A stretch of 64,000 bases of DNA from DRYS01 sp964491605. Its GTDB lineage: Archaea > Thermoproteota > CALKCG01 > B24 > DRYS01. The position numbers were made by a program, and so were the translations under genes. Below, one piece after another: positions 17,065 through 26,294 of this stretch (its first letter is position 1; each line of letters starts with the position of its first letter). The stretch spans positions 1 to 64,000 of the forward strand of contig CAZBGY010000002.1 in the NCBI GenBank assembly GCA_964491605.1, in the 5' to 3' direction. The notes under the pieces are model-generated. The model searched no databases. It was given only the letters and a program-made list of their open reading frames with translations, and was not told the origin of the DNA.

Positions 17065-17655
17065 TCAAGATTGTTCCACACCATACTTAGCTATCCTAAC
17101 GGTGAATAACCTATACTTAACCTCCGGGTTACTTACCTCCTCTACTATACGTTTAGCTATTAGTTTAGCCGGATCCGGTATGCCTGTCCTCTGCTGTATA
17201 TCGTTAAACGATTTAAAAGGGTTGTTTTCCCTCTCTTTAAGTATGACCCACATATACTTCTTACCTATACCAGGTATAAGCTCGAGAGCATGCATCCTAG
17301 GTGAGACCGGTGTAGATGAGTTGAAGAATTCTACAAATCTCTTCTCGTTTATCCTCACTATATTCTCCACCACCGATTCAAGCTCAGATTTAGCTACATC
17401 TGTAAGATCATCATACTCTATCAACCCTAGGATATAGAGTATCTTATCCCTACTATCCCTACCTATGAAGACTCTTTCACCGATCTCTAACGATACGTTA
17501 GGTCTGACGACTGCCTCCAGAAGTAGGAAGAATCTTTCACCGATTAACTGAGCAACATCACCTAAAGCAGGCTTCCTAATCGTACGCCTATGTATAGGGT
17601 AATCGAGGATATACCCGTAGTCTTCGTAAATCTTCTGCCTTCTACTAAGAAACAT
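17065..17655 (-). CDS. DUF655 family protein with helix-hairpin-helix motif
   Basis: 196 residues. The N-terminal YEDYGYILDYP and the C-terminal helix-hairpin-helix LELIPGIGKKYMW identify the archaeal DUF655 family, which sits behind rpl21e and rpoF in many archaea and is presumed to bind nucleic acid. Here it is the last gene of the pus10-rpl21e-rpoF-DUF655 row. The ATG has GGAG about 6 bases upstream. KsgA, which often follows in other archaea, is absent and replaced by a convergent acetyltransferase gene. Confidence 0.9.
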   Translation of the reverse strand: MFLSRRQKIYEDYGYILDYPIHRRTIRKPALGDVAQLIGERFFLLLEAVVRPNVSLEIGERVFIGRDSRDKILYILGLIEYDDLTDVAKSELESVVENIVRINEKRFVEFFNSSTPVSPRMHALELIPGIGKKYMWVILKERENNPFKSFNDIQQRTGIPDPAKLIAKRIVEEVSNPEVKYRLFTVRIAKYGVEQS

Positions 17656-17697
17656 GTGTATCTCCTAACCTCCATCTCCGGATAACAGAGACGCATA

Positions 17698-18039
17698 CTA
17701 CCTAGATGATCTGAAACCATCTAAAACCTCGAGTATCTTCATGAATACCTCCGTGGATGCGAGACGCCATCTACCAGTTCTAAGTATGGATCTGATCTCC
17801 TCGATACTCCGAGGCATTATATTCACTAATTGTACAGCTAGCTCAGGCTCCACCTCAAAATCCGATGTTAATATAGAGAAAAGTTTAGATGCGTTATCCG
17901 GATCTACCTTGGAAAATTTCGAAGCGTAATCTAAAACTCTCTGCTGTATAGGTGTAAGTCTATCTTCATCTATACTGGAGAGTATCCTGAGAATCTCCGG
18001 TATAGATATGGGATATTCCTTATTGATCTTGCTAGACAA
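17698..18039 (-). CDS. rpoF: DNA-directed RNA polymerase subunit Rpo4 (RpoF/Rpb4)
   Basis: 113 residues, as expected for archaeal Rpo4, which pairs with Rpo7 to form the stalk of RNA polymerase. The sequence has the HRDC-like fold with LTPIQQRVLDYASKF and the C-terminal MPRSIEEIRSIL typical of Rpb4/RpoF. The start is TTG with AAGGG upstream. Position between rpl21e and DUF655 is the conserved archaeal arrangement. Confidence 0.92.
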   Translation of the reverse strand: MSSKINKEYPISIPEILRILSSIDEDRLTPIQQRVLDYASKFSKVDPDNASKLFSILTSDFEVEPELAVQLVNIMPRSIEEIRSILRTGRWRLASTEVFMKILEVLDGFRSSR

Positions 18040-18084
18040 AGCAGATTACCCTTAAAAAATAAGTGATACGCTATATTTTAAGCT

Positions 18085-18393
18085 TTAAGCATTAGCCGCC
18101 TGAACCCAAGGACGTATATGCTCAGGTCTAGCTATAATCTGCTTCACTTTACCTCCAACCTTAATCTCAAGTATATATGCTCTACCCCTCATACCAGATA
18201 CTAAGGCAACTTTACCTTGATATCTACGGTGGGGCATACCTTTATGCATCGATGGATCTATATCTATAACAACCCTATCACCGGGTTTATATTTGTAGAG
18301 CAACGGTGTAATCTTCAAGCTAAGGTACTTCTCATCTACATGCTTCCTTAAGACCTTCCTAGTCCTAGATCTATACCCCTTCGAGCTGGGCAT
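18085..18393 (-). CDS. rpl21e: Large-subunit ribosomal protein eL21
   Basis: 102 residues. KGYRSRTRKVL, YKPGDRVVIDIDPSMHKGMP and HRRYQGKVALVSGMRGRAY are diagnostic of eL21 (L21e). The ATG lies inside the 3' end of pus10, overlapping it by 23 bp, so the two are translationally coupled and in one transcript with rpoF and DUF655. Confidence 0.97.
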   Translation of the reverse strand: MPSSKGYRSRTRKVLRKHVDEKYLSLKITPLLYKYKPGDRVVIDIDPSMHKGMPHRRYQGKVALVSGMRGRAYILEIKVGGKVKQIIARPEHIRPWVQAANA

Positions 18394-19672
18394 ACTTCAT
18401 ACCACCTACATAGACTATCGTATCTACAGGTAGCCAAGCTACCCTTGTAACCTCCATAATAGTAGGCTTCGTATCCCTACCTCCCTCTATAAAGCTTTTC
18501 GTATGGAGAGGCTCTGAGGAGGTGAATCTAACTTCAACCAATCCATCATCTACGATCTGTAGAGATAGATCAGATATGGTCTTCAATCTAGGTTTCAACC
18601 CAGGATATTTCTGCTTAACCTTCAACCCCTCTAATTTCTTAAGATGCTCAATAGCTTCCACTGTACTTATCGGCTCCATAGGTCTAAGACGTAGAACGTA
18701 ACCTTCAGGTTCGAAGGATGCTTTCATCTGACGTATAGATTTCCTATCCGTATAGGCTAGTTCCCCCACATCGATCAATCCTTCAAACATGGAGCATAAC
18801 TTCTCTCTGAATATGGTGAGATCTATCGAACGTCGTTTAGGCTTACGGACCTCCAATACGAAGCTTCTACCTAATCCTAATACAACTCTATCCCTACCAT
18901 CATCTATCTGTAGATGTAGTTTAACAGATTCACATCCGTATAGATCCATAGCTACCTTCGTGAGAGCATACTCTACTGAAACTTCTCTAATACCTAATCC
19001 TCCACAGGAATCGCATCCTCTACCCATACATACCCTACACAGCTTCGATCTGATGGGGAATCCAGCCCTAAACTTCCTAAACCTTCCAGCTATATAGATC
19101 GGAGTAGGGGAAACCTCGACTATCATCGAAAACGGATCGACCACTATGTTTAAATCTGGTTTCACCGGATCGAATCTCGCCTTAAGCATAGACACTAATA
19201 GTTTACCTAGCTCACGACTAAGCTCAGATTTTATATTTTCGCAGTAGGTTGAATCTGAAATCAGTCTAACCCTATCCTCACGTTCAGAAACCCAGCCTGG
19301 TATAACCACTCCTAGAATGAACGTATTGAATTCGTAACTGAGAACCTTATCTACGATCCTAGAAGCTATCTCTTGAAGTCTATCGAAAACACCTCCGCAT
19401 ACAAAGCATACTTGCTGTTCATGATGCAGTATCCCTCTCCTCTGTAGGACTGCTGAAGCCTCTGGAAGCATACCCATCGATGAGAGTATCTGTATAGTAT
19501 CTATATTGTTTGAAGCTTCAGCATCCATGAGTAAGGTTATCTTGATGGAACGTCCCCTATCCCTATTCGTAAGCTTATAACCCAGCATAGCAAACTGTCT
19601 ACCTAAACAAGAATCGCAAAGAGCATACATACGAAGAATTTTCATAGCAGTCCTCAGTATGGGGTACTCCAT
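18371..19672 (-). CDS. pus10: tRNA pseudouridine synthase Pus10
   Basis: 433 residues. Archaeal Pus10 makes pseudouridine at tRNA positions 54 and 55. The N-terminal THUMP-like part has zinc cysteines C19/C22 (CDSC), C89/C92 (CFVC) and C212, C215, C220, C223 (CRVCMGRGCDSC). The catalytic core aligns at D261 in GRDRVVLGLGRSF and thumb elements such as KSFIEGGRDTKP near the end. Compared with the usual EDxDVRxLGxGRPF the core has drifted, but the aspartate, LGxGR and downstream elements remain. First gene of the row with rpl21e, rpoF and DUF655; a palindrome lies just upstream. Confidence 0.88.
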   Translation of the reverse strand: MEYPILRTAMKILRMYALCDSCLGRQFAMLGYKLTNRDRGRSIKITLLMDAEASNNIDTIQILSSMGMLPEASAVLQRRGILHHEQQVCFVCGGVFDRLQEIASRIVDKVLSYEFNTFILGVVIPGWVSEREDRVRLISDSTYCENIKSELSRELGKLLVSMLKARFDPVKPDLNIVVDPFSMIVEVSPTPIYIAGRFRKFRAGFPIRSKLCRVCMGRGCDSCGGLGIREVSVEYALTKVAMDLYGCESVKLHLQIDDGRDRVVLGLGRSFVLEVRKPKRRSIDLTIFREKLCSMFEGLIDVGELAYTDRKSIRQMKASFEPEGYVLRLRPMEPISTVEAIEHLKKLEGLKVKQKYPGLKPRLKTISDLSLQIVDDGLVEVRFTSSEPLHTKSFIEGGRDTKPTIMEVTRVAWLPVDTIVYVGGMKYAQLEGV

Positions 19673-20359
19673 CTCGTAATCCTTCCTCTACGATATAGGA
19701 CTAATATTTGATTAATAAAAGCGAACTAATATATTAGTCGTTTAAGGGAACCATATAGCGTTGTCGGATAATCCGCATTTTTACGATTATCCGTTCCGCC
19801 TCGACGAATGATACTCTAATCCCCATCCATTCGGTACTATGTCTCACCATATACCTGAAGAAAGCATTACTACTATCATCAAAGAAACAATAGTCAATTT
19901 TGTCGGAAGCTATTGTATGATTTATTTTTCTCATAGGTTTTACCATCAGAAAGATTTATGATTTATACATTGCCTAAATATAAATTAGAAAGCTAGGTAT
20001 AGGATCTATCGAGATTTTAAATACTAAACTTCTGTTGTTTAAGCGCGACTTTATGCCAAGTTAGATGATGAGATCTATTTCGATTAATTAAATAATTTAT
20101 ATCTTTAGTGAGAGCACTATCTATGGAAAATTATGATGTTAATTCTCATCTGGATATATTTAGATACATTAATTTTAAGTTTTATCTTTTACAGGACGTA
20201 TATAGGAGTGCCCCCCGTCTCCATGGACTTGCAACTCTGAGTTTATCTGCCGAGTAATCCGTTCTTCCAAAGGTATGGAAGGATAAATGATATTCTAGAC
20301 GACGACGAGATGATGACTAGACACATTCCCTTTTGCGAAGAACGATTAATGTAGATGAA
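19673..20359. other. AT-rich intergenic stretch without a convincing gene
   Basis: Roughly 690 bp between pus10 and the ATPase gene, richer in A/T than its surroundings. It contains a 70-codon minus-strand frame (19734-19946) and a plus-strand frame (20123-20257) of 44 codons, MENYDVNSH start and LATLSLSAE end; neither resembles a known family nor has a clear ribosome site. It may be the scar of an insertion or of gene loss. Confidence 0.4.
19725..19738. promoter_or_regulatory. Perfect 14-bp palindrome upstream of the pus10-rpl21e operon
   Basis: ACTAATATATTAGT reads identically on both strands; a second ACTAATAT half sits 25 bp away at 19700-19707. A likely minus-strand TATA box, TTTTATTAA, lies between the two (about 19712-19720). 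The position just upstream of a promoter suits an operator or activator site, but A/T richness makes chance symmetry possible. Confidence 0.35.
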
Positions 20360-23008
20360 TTAGATACGTACCTTAATGATTTTTCTGATCTCATCTAATA
20401 GCCATATAATTAGCGATGCTGCTAATCCATACAGCCATAGCTCAAGGGTTAAAGGTGTAGTGTGGAATATTTGCGATAACGGTGTATATAGTACTATTAA
20501 TTGAAGTCCTAGCGATGCTATAAGCGCAAATATGAGCCAATTATTCCGTTTAAGTTTCCATAAAGGTATGTTTTCACTTCTAGAAGCTACAGATCTACCA
20601 AATTCCGTTAATACGATAGTCGTGAAAACTGCTGTTTCAGCTACCACTAATCCTTCTCCATGACTATTTATGAAAGCAAGCATTGCAGCTATAGCTATCA
20701 GAGAACCTATGACTACATAGTAGATAAGTTTCCTAGCGTTGATCAGTCTCTCGCCCACAGACCTAGGTGGTTTATCCATAACGCCGGGTTCAGGCGGCTC
20801 CATCCCAAGCGCTATCGCCGGGAGGGCGTCTGTAACGACGTTTATCCAAAGGAGATGTATCGGTTCTAGAATGGATCTCTTAAATAATAACTGCGAAGCA
20901 AGAATGGTTATTACTTCACCCATATTCGCTGAAAGTAAGTAGTTGATTGGCTTCTTAATATTCTCGAAGATAACCCTTCCTTCTCGGATCGCTTCTACTA
21001 TCGTCACGTAGTTATCATCTAGTAGCACTAGCTGGGAAGCTTCTTTAGCCACCTCTGCACCCTTTATACCCATCGCTACACCTACATCGGCTACTTTTAA
21101 TGCAGGTGCATCGTTGATTCCATCACCCGTCATCGCAACCCTATATCCCTTCCTCTTGAGTATTCTGACTATCCGTGCTTTATGTTCTGGCGTAACACGT
21201 GCGAATACGATTGTCTTATCGATAACTCTAGATAATTCTTCGTCGCTCATAGAGTCTACTTCCTTGCCCTCTAATACGAGGCCCTCGTCGATATCGAGCC
21301 CTATCATTTTCGCGATAGCGATAGCCGTTAACTTATGATCACCAGTTATCATAATCGTTTTAACACCAGCTCTCCTAGCAATCTCAACAGCTTCTTTAAC
21401 ACCATCTCTAGGAGGATCAATTATCCCAAGGATTGCGTAGAAAACTAAGTCTTTTTCGATATTCTCTACCTCTTCATCACTGTAATTATCCATGTACTTA
21501 TATGTAACACCAAGCGTTCTATATCCTTGAGAAGCTAATTCTTCGATTATACCGAGTACTTTCTTCTTGAGGTCTATGTCTAGTTGCTTCTCGACACCAC
21601 CTACTCTAACCCGGTTTGAAACTTCTAACAAAACTTCTGGGGCGCCTGTAGAGACGACAAGATATTTAGCGCCTGCTTTATGTATCGTCGTCTTCCGCTT
21701 CCTAAATCTATCGAATGGATACGTCTTGATGACAGGTAGTTCCTCTATAGATTCCGATACACCTTTTTCACCAAGAGCTTTATATGCTAGGATTAAAGCA
21801 GCCCCCTCTGTAGGAGACCCCTTAACCCTCCATACATTGTTTTCAATATATAGCGAAACATCTATCGCTGTGTGAGCAGCTATCACCTTGTAGAGTAGCA
21901 ATAAGTCGCTATCGCTCGCACCTTTCACTTCTCCATGCGGCTCATAGCTAGAGCCCTCTACTTCATACATTGCATTCAGTGTTCTCACCAATTTAACAGT
22001 CATTTCACCTTTAGTAATAGTACCTGTTTTATCAGCGCATATAATATCTACAGAACCGAGCGACTCTACTGCCGCAAGCCTCCTAACCAACGCATTCTTC
22101 TTAGCCATTCTATAGGCTCCGATAGCCAGTATCGCTGTTGCTATTGCTGGTAGACCCTCTGGTATTGCCGCTACCGCAAGCGCTACAGCTACTATGAAGA
22201 CGCGGATAATACTATCCGACTCCTCTAGCAATCCTATGAGGAAGACCAACACCGCTATGGCTATTACTAAAACCCCTATTTTCTTCGCGAAATGATCTAG
22301 CTCTCTTTCGAGAATAGTTTTCTCTTCTCCACTTTCTACGACAGCTCTAGCTATCCTGCCGAGCTCTGTCGAATCACCTGTATCGACAACTATAGCTTTA
22401 CCCCTACCTTTTACGACGTATGTTCCTGCGAAAACCATATTTACCCTATCGCTAACAGGGGTTTCAGATGGAAGAAGAATATCTGGGTTTTTCTCTACTG
22501 GCGTAGATTCTCCTGTTAGAGGTGATTCATCGACTTCTAGACCTTCTATTTCGACAAGCCTAGCATCCGCTATAATCCTATCGCCCTCTCTAAGTAGCAG
22601 CACATCTCCTGGCACAACATGTGAAGCCGGTATATCGATAACTCTGCCATCTCTCAAAACACTACATCTAGGTGACGAAAGTTTCTTCAATGCCTCGATA
22701 GTTCTCTCTGCTTTATATTCCTGTAGAAACCCCATTACACCCATTAAAAACACTATGATTGCTATGGCGATAGCGTCTATCACCTCTCCTAGAAATAATG
22801 AAATAATAATCGCTACTAGTAGTATGGCTATTAGGAAGTTAGCGAATTGCTTGCCAAATAATACCAATGGACTTTTCTTCTTCGTCTTTATTTCGTTGAA
22901 ACCATACTTCATAAGTCTCCTATGAGCTTCTTCAGAAGACAGACCTTCAAGGGTAGTATCTAGTTCTCGCAAAACTTCATTCATTTCCATCGCATGCCAA
23001 GATCTCAC
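20360..23008 (-). CDS. Type IIA P-type Ca2+-transporting ATPase
   Basis: About 882 residues. All P-type hallmarks are intact: TGES in the actuator domain, the phosphorylated aspartate in ICADKTGTITKGE, GDGINDAPAL in the P domain. The transport-site motifs PEGLPA in helix 4 and NVVTDALPA in helix 6 are those of SERCA/PMR1-type calcium pumps, which expel Ca2+ (or Mn2+) using ATP. About ten membrane helices. I prefer the GTG at 23006-23008, with GGAGAGGTG just upstream, because the product then begins near the conserved SWHAME; an ATG at 23041 would place the ribosome site inside the gene. Flanked by a poorly coding AT-rich region on its 3' side. Confidence 0.9.
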   Translation of the reverse strand: MRSWHAMEMNEVLRELDTTLEGLSSEEAHRRLMKYGFNEIKTKKKSPLVLFGKQFANFLIAILLVAIIISLFLGEVIDAIAIAIIVFLMGVMGFLQEYKAERTIEALKKLSSPRCSVLRDGRVIDIPASHVVPGDVLLLREGDRIIADARLVEIEGLEVDESPLTGESTPVEKNPDILLPSETPVSDRVNMVFAGTYVVKGRGKAIVVDTGDSTELGRIARAVVESGEEKTILERELDHFAKKIGVLVIAIAVLVFLIGLLEESDSIIRVFIVAVALAVAAIPEGLPAIATAILAIGAYRMAKKNALVRRLAAVESLGSVDIICADKTGTITKGEMTVKLVRTLNAMYEVEGSSYEPHGEVKGASDSDLLLLYKVIAAHTAIDVSLYIENNVWRVKGSPTEGAALILAYKALGEKGVSESIEELPVIKTYPFDRFRKRKTTIHKAGAKYLVVSTGAPEVLLEVSNRVRVGGVEKQLDIDLKKKVLGIIEELASQGYRTLGVTYKYMDNYSDEEVENIEKDLVFYAILGIIDPPRDGVKEAVEIARRAGVKTIMITGDHKLTAIAIAKMIGLDIDEGLVLEGKEVDSMSDEELSRVIDKTIVFARVTPEHKARIVRILKRKGYRVAMTGDGINDAPALKVADVGVAMGIKGAEVAKEASQLVLLDDNYVTIVEAIREGRVIFENIKKPINYLLSANMGEVITILASQLLFKRSILEPIHLLWINVVTDALPAIALGMEPPEPGVMDKPPRSVGERLINARKLIYYVVIGSLIAIAAMLAFINSHGEGLVVAETAVFTTIVLTEFGRSVASRSENIPLWKLKRNNWLIFALIASLGLQLIVLYTPLSQIFHTTPLTLELWLYGLAASLIIWLLDEIRKIIKVRI

Positions 23009-23095
23009 TATCCAAAACACCTCTCCAGCCCTCTTATACAATCCTACTCTTTGTCCAAGGATCCTTCGGTCTGGGATTAAGAGAACCGATTAAGG

Positions 23096-23103
23096 TATAT
23101 AAG
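23096..23103 (+). promoter_or_regulatory. Probable TATA box for the first URO-D-like gene
   Basis: TATATAAG in the divergent region between the ATPase gene and the URO-D-like gene; transcription would start near 23127, just before an AAGGAGG at 23131-23137. Consensus-based inference. Confidence 0.35.
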
Positions 23104-23163
23104 GTTTCCTTACGAACCTAAATAACATCTAAGGAGGCTTAGCAACTTCAGTTTATAGAGGTT

Positions 23164-24360
23164 TTGTATAGAGAATTTTGTTATGGAGATCTTCTCGATC
23201 ATTTTACCGATAGATATAATTTTAGGTTGTTTAGGTTAGCTATATACTGGTTTAGGAGGGGGTTGGATGGCGAATTGACCGATTTAAGTTTCAGGGAGCG
23301 TTTCGGTAGGTATATGAGGTTTAAGGATGTGGATAGACCTCCATTCTACGAGTTTCTAGGTTTCTGGGTTGAAACTTTGAATAGGTGGAGGGGTGAGGGG
23401 CTTCCAGCCGGTATCGATGTATACGACTATTTCGGGTTTGATAAACGTGAGATGTTTCCTATGGATTATGGACCTATACCGAGATTTATTCCTAAAACCT
23501 TAGAAGAGAATGAGAGATATAGAGTTGAAGTTAGCGATATAGGTATAGTAATTAAGGTGTTAAAAACTTCTACCTCTATGCCTACATTCATAGATTTCCC
23601 TGTTAAAAGTTGGACAGATTGGATTAAAATTAAGGAGAGATTTGATCCTAGGGATATAAGGAGATATCCTAAAACCTGGAGTCCAGAACTTATAGAATAC
23701 TATAGGGATACGGATAGAGTTGTAGGTCTTTCTATACCTGGATTTTTCGGTCAAGCTAGACACTTCATGGGTTTAGATAGACTTCTCAGATCATTCTATA
23801 GGGATCCGGGGTTAGTCCATGATATCATGGATTTCTGGGTAGACTTCATCGTAGAAGCTAGTAGAGATATCGTAGAGAAAGTGAGATTGGACTATGTTAG
23901 TATATGGGAGGATATGTGTTATAATAGAGGCCCACTTATATCGCCTAAATTCTTCGAGGAGTTCATGCTTCCATGCTATAAGAAGCTTACAAACTTCCTT
24001 AGGAGTAAAGGGATCGATATAATTATGGTGGATACCGATGGAAACCACGAAGTTTTAAACGATTTATTCATAGAGGGGGGTGTGAACTGTCTATATCCTC
24101 TTGAAGCTGCTGCGGGTATGGATGCCGTTAAGCTTAGAGATAGGTATGGAGGGAAACTATTGATGATAGGGAATATAGATAAGCGTATTCTTGTAGCGGG
24201 TGGATCTGCTTTGAGGAAGGAGGTTGATAGAAAGATTAAGCTTACAGAGGAGGGGGGATATATAGTAAGCGTGGATCATGCGGTACCAGCCGATGTATCA
24301 TTCTGTAATTACGTAGAGTATATAGGGCTCATTAAAGAACGATTTAAAATCAAGAGCTAG
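23164..24360 (+). CDS. URO-D-fold protein (methyltransferase/decarboxylase-like), copy 1
   Basis: Up to 398 residues with the uroporphyrinogen decarboxylase TIM barrel. Typical landmarks are DRPPFYEFLGFW near residue 57, IWEDMCYNRGPLISPKFFEEF, and the VDTDGNHEVLNDLF loop. It lacks the substrate arginine motif of true HemE and the HxC zinc motif of corrinoid methyltransferases MtaA/MtbA, so its reaction is unknown. The TTG start is forced by an upstream in-frame TAG; the conserved part begins around residue 45, so translation could start later. Followed after 26 bp by the hydrolase gene, likely the same transcript. Confidence 0.75.
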   Translation: MYREFCYGDLLDHFTDRYNFRLFRLAIYWFRRGLDGELTDLSFRERFGRYMRFKDVDRPPFYEFLGFWVETLNRWRGEGLPAGIDVYDYFGFDKREMFPMDYGPIPRFIPKTLEENERYRVEVSDIGIVIKVLKTSTSMPTFIDFPVKSWTDWIKIKERFDPRDIRRYPKTWSPELIEYYRDTDRVVGLSIPGFFGQARHFMGLDRLLRSFYRDPGLVHDIMDFWVDFIVEASRDIVEKVRLDYVSIWEDMCYNRGPLISPKFFEEFMLPCYKKLTNFLRSKGIDIIMVDTDGNHEVLNDLFIEGGVNCLYPLEAAAGMDAVKLRDRYGGKLLMIGNIDKRILVAGGSALRKEVDRKIKLTEEGGYIVSVDHAVPADVSFCNYVEYIGLIKERFKIKS

Positions 24361-24386
24361 AAGTTAACGGTTCGGAGGTATATGCT

Positions 24387-25439
24387 ATGGTTGATATAAT
24401 CGATGCCCCCCAGGTTACGGATAACTTCATACTGAAACTCTATAAGAGGATTAAGCCATCTATGTCTTTTCAAGCTAAAACTAGGGAGGAGTTTGAAGAA
24501 TGGAAATCGAAGCTTAAAGCTAAGATACTGGAGCTTCTAGGAGAGCTTCCTGAACCTGCACCTCTGGATCCACGATTACTGTCTTCTGAGGAGACTGAAC
24601 ATTATGTAAGGGAGAAGTGGCTTATTCAATCAGAGGAGGATTGCTACGTTCCGTTATACCTACTCATACCTAAGGATGGGGGAGGTAGGAAGCCTGCGAT
24701 ACTCTGCGCCCATGGGCATGGACCGTATGGTAAGGACCCGGTTGCAGGTGTACATTTCGATGATCCGAATAGGAAGGCGAATATAGCTATGCATAACTAT
24801 AATTACGGTGAACAGATGGCTATAGCTGGGTTCGTAACGATTGCACCTGATTGGAGAAGCTTCGGGGAGCGTATAGCTTACCGTAACCCGTATCCAGGTA
24901 GGGATATATGTAACGTACACTTCCTACAGCATCTAATCCTAGGTAGGACTCTTCTAGGCTCCAATATATTTGACGGAATGCGTGTCATAGACTTCCTATT
25001 AACTAGGAAGGAGGTTGACCCTGAAAGGATAGGATGTATGGGTTTATCGTTCGGAGGAACCATGACTACATACCTAGCTCTACTAGATGATAGGATAAAA
25101 GCCGCGGATATCATATGCTACGCTACGACAACCGAACATTATGCTATATCTAGACCAAACTTCTGCGGATCACAGATAGTACCATACCTATACAAGTATG
25201 CGGATGTACCAGACGTGATAGCGGCTATAGCACCTAAACCCTTACTCATAGAAAGCGGAGCATCAGATACATGCTTCTGGATACACTCAGCGTTAAAAGC
25301 TCATGAAACCATCCGAAAAGCATACGAGGTAAGCGGACATCCAGAAAACCTATGGATAGAAGTATTTCCAGGAGAACATAGCTGGTCGGGAAGGAGATCT
25401 ATACAATTCTTCAAGAAGTTTCTGATGCAGAGGAGCTAA
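24387..25439 (+). CDS. Alpha/beta-hydrolase, dienelactone hydrolase/acetyl-xylan-esterase-like
   Basis: 350 residues. The nucleophile elbow is GLSFGG, the acid is in SGASDTCF and the catalytic histidine is in PGEHSW, giving a complete Ser-Asp-His triad in the expected order. The N-terminal SSEETEHYVREKW and LCAHGHG oxyanion region match large dienelactone-hydrolase-like carbohydrate esterases. It may remove acyl groups from sugars. ATG start with GGAGGT seven bases upstream; 26 bp behind the URO-D-like gene. Confidence 0.8.
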   Translation: MVDIIDAPQVTDNFILKLYKRIKPSMSFQAKTREEFEEWKSKLKAKILELLGELPEPAPLDPRLLSSEETEHYVREKWLIQSEEDCYVPLYLLIPKDGGGRKPAILCAHGHGPYGKDPVAGVHFDDPNRKANIAMHNYNYGEQMAIAGFVTIAPDWRSFGERIAYRNPYPGRDICNVHFLQHLILGRTLLGSNIFDGMRVIDFLLTRKEVDPERIGCMGLSFGGTMTTYLALLDDRIKAADIICYATTTEHYAISRPNFCGSQIVPYLYKYADVPDVIAAIAPKPLLIESGASDTCFWIHSALKAHETIRKAYEVSGHPENLWIEVFPGEHSWSGRRSIQFFKKFLMQRS

Positions 25440-25507
25440 GATATATACCTCACTGACATATTGTATTCTTATTTGTAGGAAGTTAATGGGTATGATTGGA
25501 ATATTGA

Positions 25508-26239
25508 TTATTCATATATCTTATCATATGATTTCTTGAGTCTTATGATAATATCTGGTTTATTCGTTGTTATAGCATCGATTCCCATCTTTACGATTCT
25601 ATTAGCCGTTTCGATATCATCTATAGTCCATGCATTAACTTTAAGCTTTAGATTATGAGCTGTTTCCACCATCCTCCCTGATAGAAGTCTATAGTGTGGA
25701 GCTACTGCTATGCAGCCGAGATCTCTAGCTTCGAACATGTATCTCCCAGGTTTGGAGTATATCAGGCATAGGTAGGCTTCTCTGTTAGAATTCGAGATTA
25801 TCCTTAAAGCTTCTGGATGGAATGAAGCGAATAGAATCTGTTCCATCATATCCATTTCTTCGACCATCCTTAGAGATGGGATCGAAGCTTCGACCTCCTT
25901 AACCTCTAGTATAAAGCAGATCCTATCCTTAACGAATTCCAATGCTTCGGATAGTAGAGGTATCTTCTCACCTAAACCTACATCAAATCTTCTAAGTTCA
26001 TCGACTGTGTAATCTTTTACGAAGCCATGTACACCTGCAGTCCTATCTAAGCTTCCATCATGTATTACCACAGGTATACCATCCTTAGAGAGTCTTACAT
26101 CGGCTTCGATCATATCCGCCTTCATATCCAAAGCTCTCTTGAAAGCTCTAAGCGTATTCTCAGGTTCATATCCGCTTGCACCTCTATGAGCTACTACGGC
26201 GAACGGCTTACTAGATAGAGTATCAGCTACATCGAGCAA
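25508..26239 (-). CDS. Glycerophosphodiester phosphodiesterase
   Basis: 243 residues. Catalytic and metal residues of the GDPD TIM barrel are present: AHRGASGYEPENT, the metal pair in MIEADVRLSKDG and the second histidine in VVIHDGSLDRT, plus the C-terminal VNAWTIDD. It hydrolyses glycerophosphodiesters to glycerol phosphate and an alcohol. The TTG start has AGGTGG about ten bases upstream. Follows URO-D-like copy 2 on the same strand (55 bp), possibly co-transcribed. Confidence 0.88.
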   Translation of the reverse strand: MLDVADTLSSKPFAVVAHRGASGYEPENTLRAFKRALDMKADMIEADVRLSKDGIPVVIHDGSLDRTAGVHGFVKDYTVDELRRFDVGLGEKIPLLSEALEFVKDRICFILEVKEVEASIPSLRMVEEMDMMEQILFASFHPEALRIISNSNREAYLCLIYSKPGRYMFEARDLGCIAVAPHYRLLSGRMVETAHNLKLKVNAWTIDDIETANRIVKMGIDAITTNKPDIIIRLKKSYDKIYE

Positions 26240-26294
26240 AGCTTAGCCACCTAGACAACTTATCGAATAACGGATAGGGATTTAACCGTTTAAC

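Noticed and set aside
19734..19946. 70-codon minus-strand frame
   Set aside because: No ribosome site, no recognisable motif, lies in an AT-rich spacer and ends inside a palindrome. Left in the intergenic description only.
20123..20257. 44-codon plus-strand frame
   Set aside because: Too short, no homology seen, no clear ribosome site; could be a relic but not supportable as a gene.
20290..20340. C/D-box small RNA (GATGATGA seen)
   Set aside because: A C-like box is present but no D box (CTGA) at a suitable distance and no C'/D' pair.
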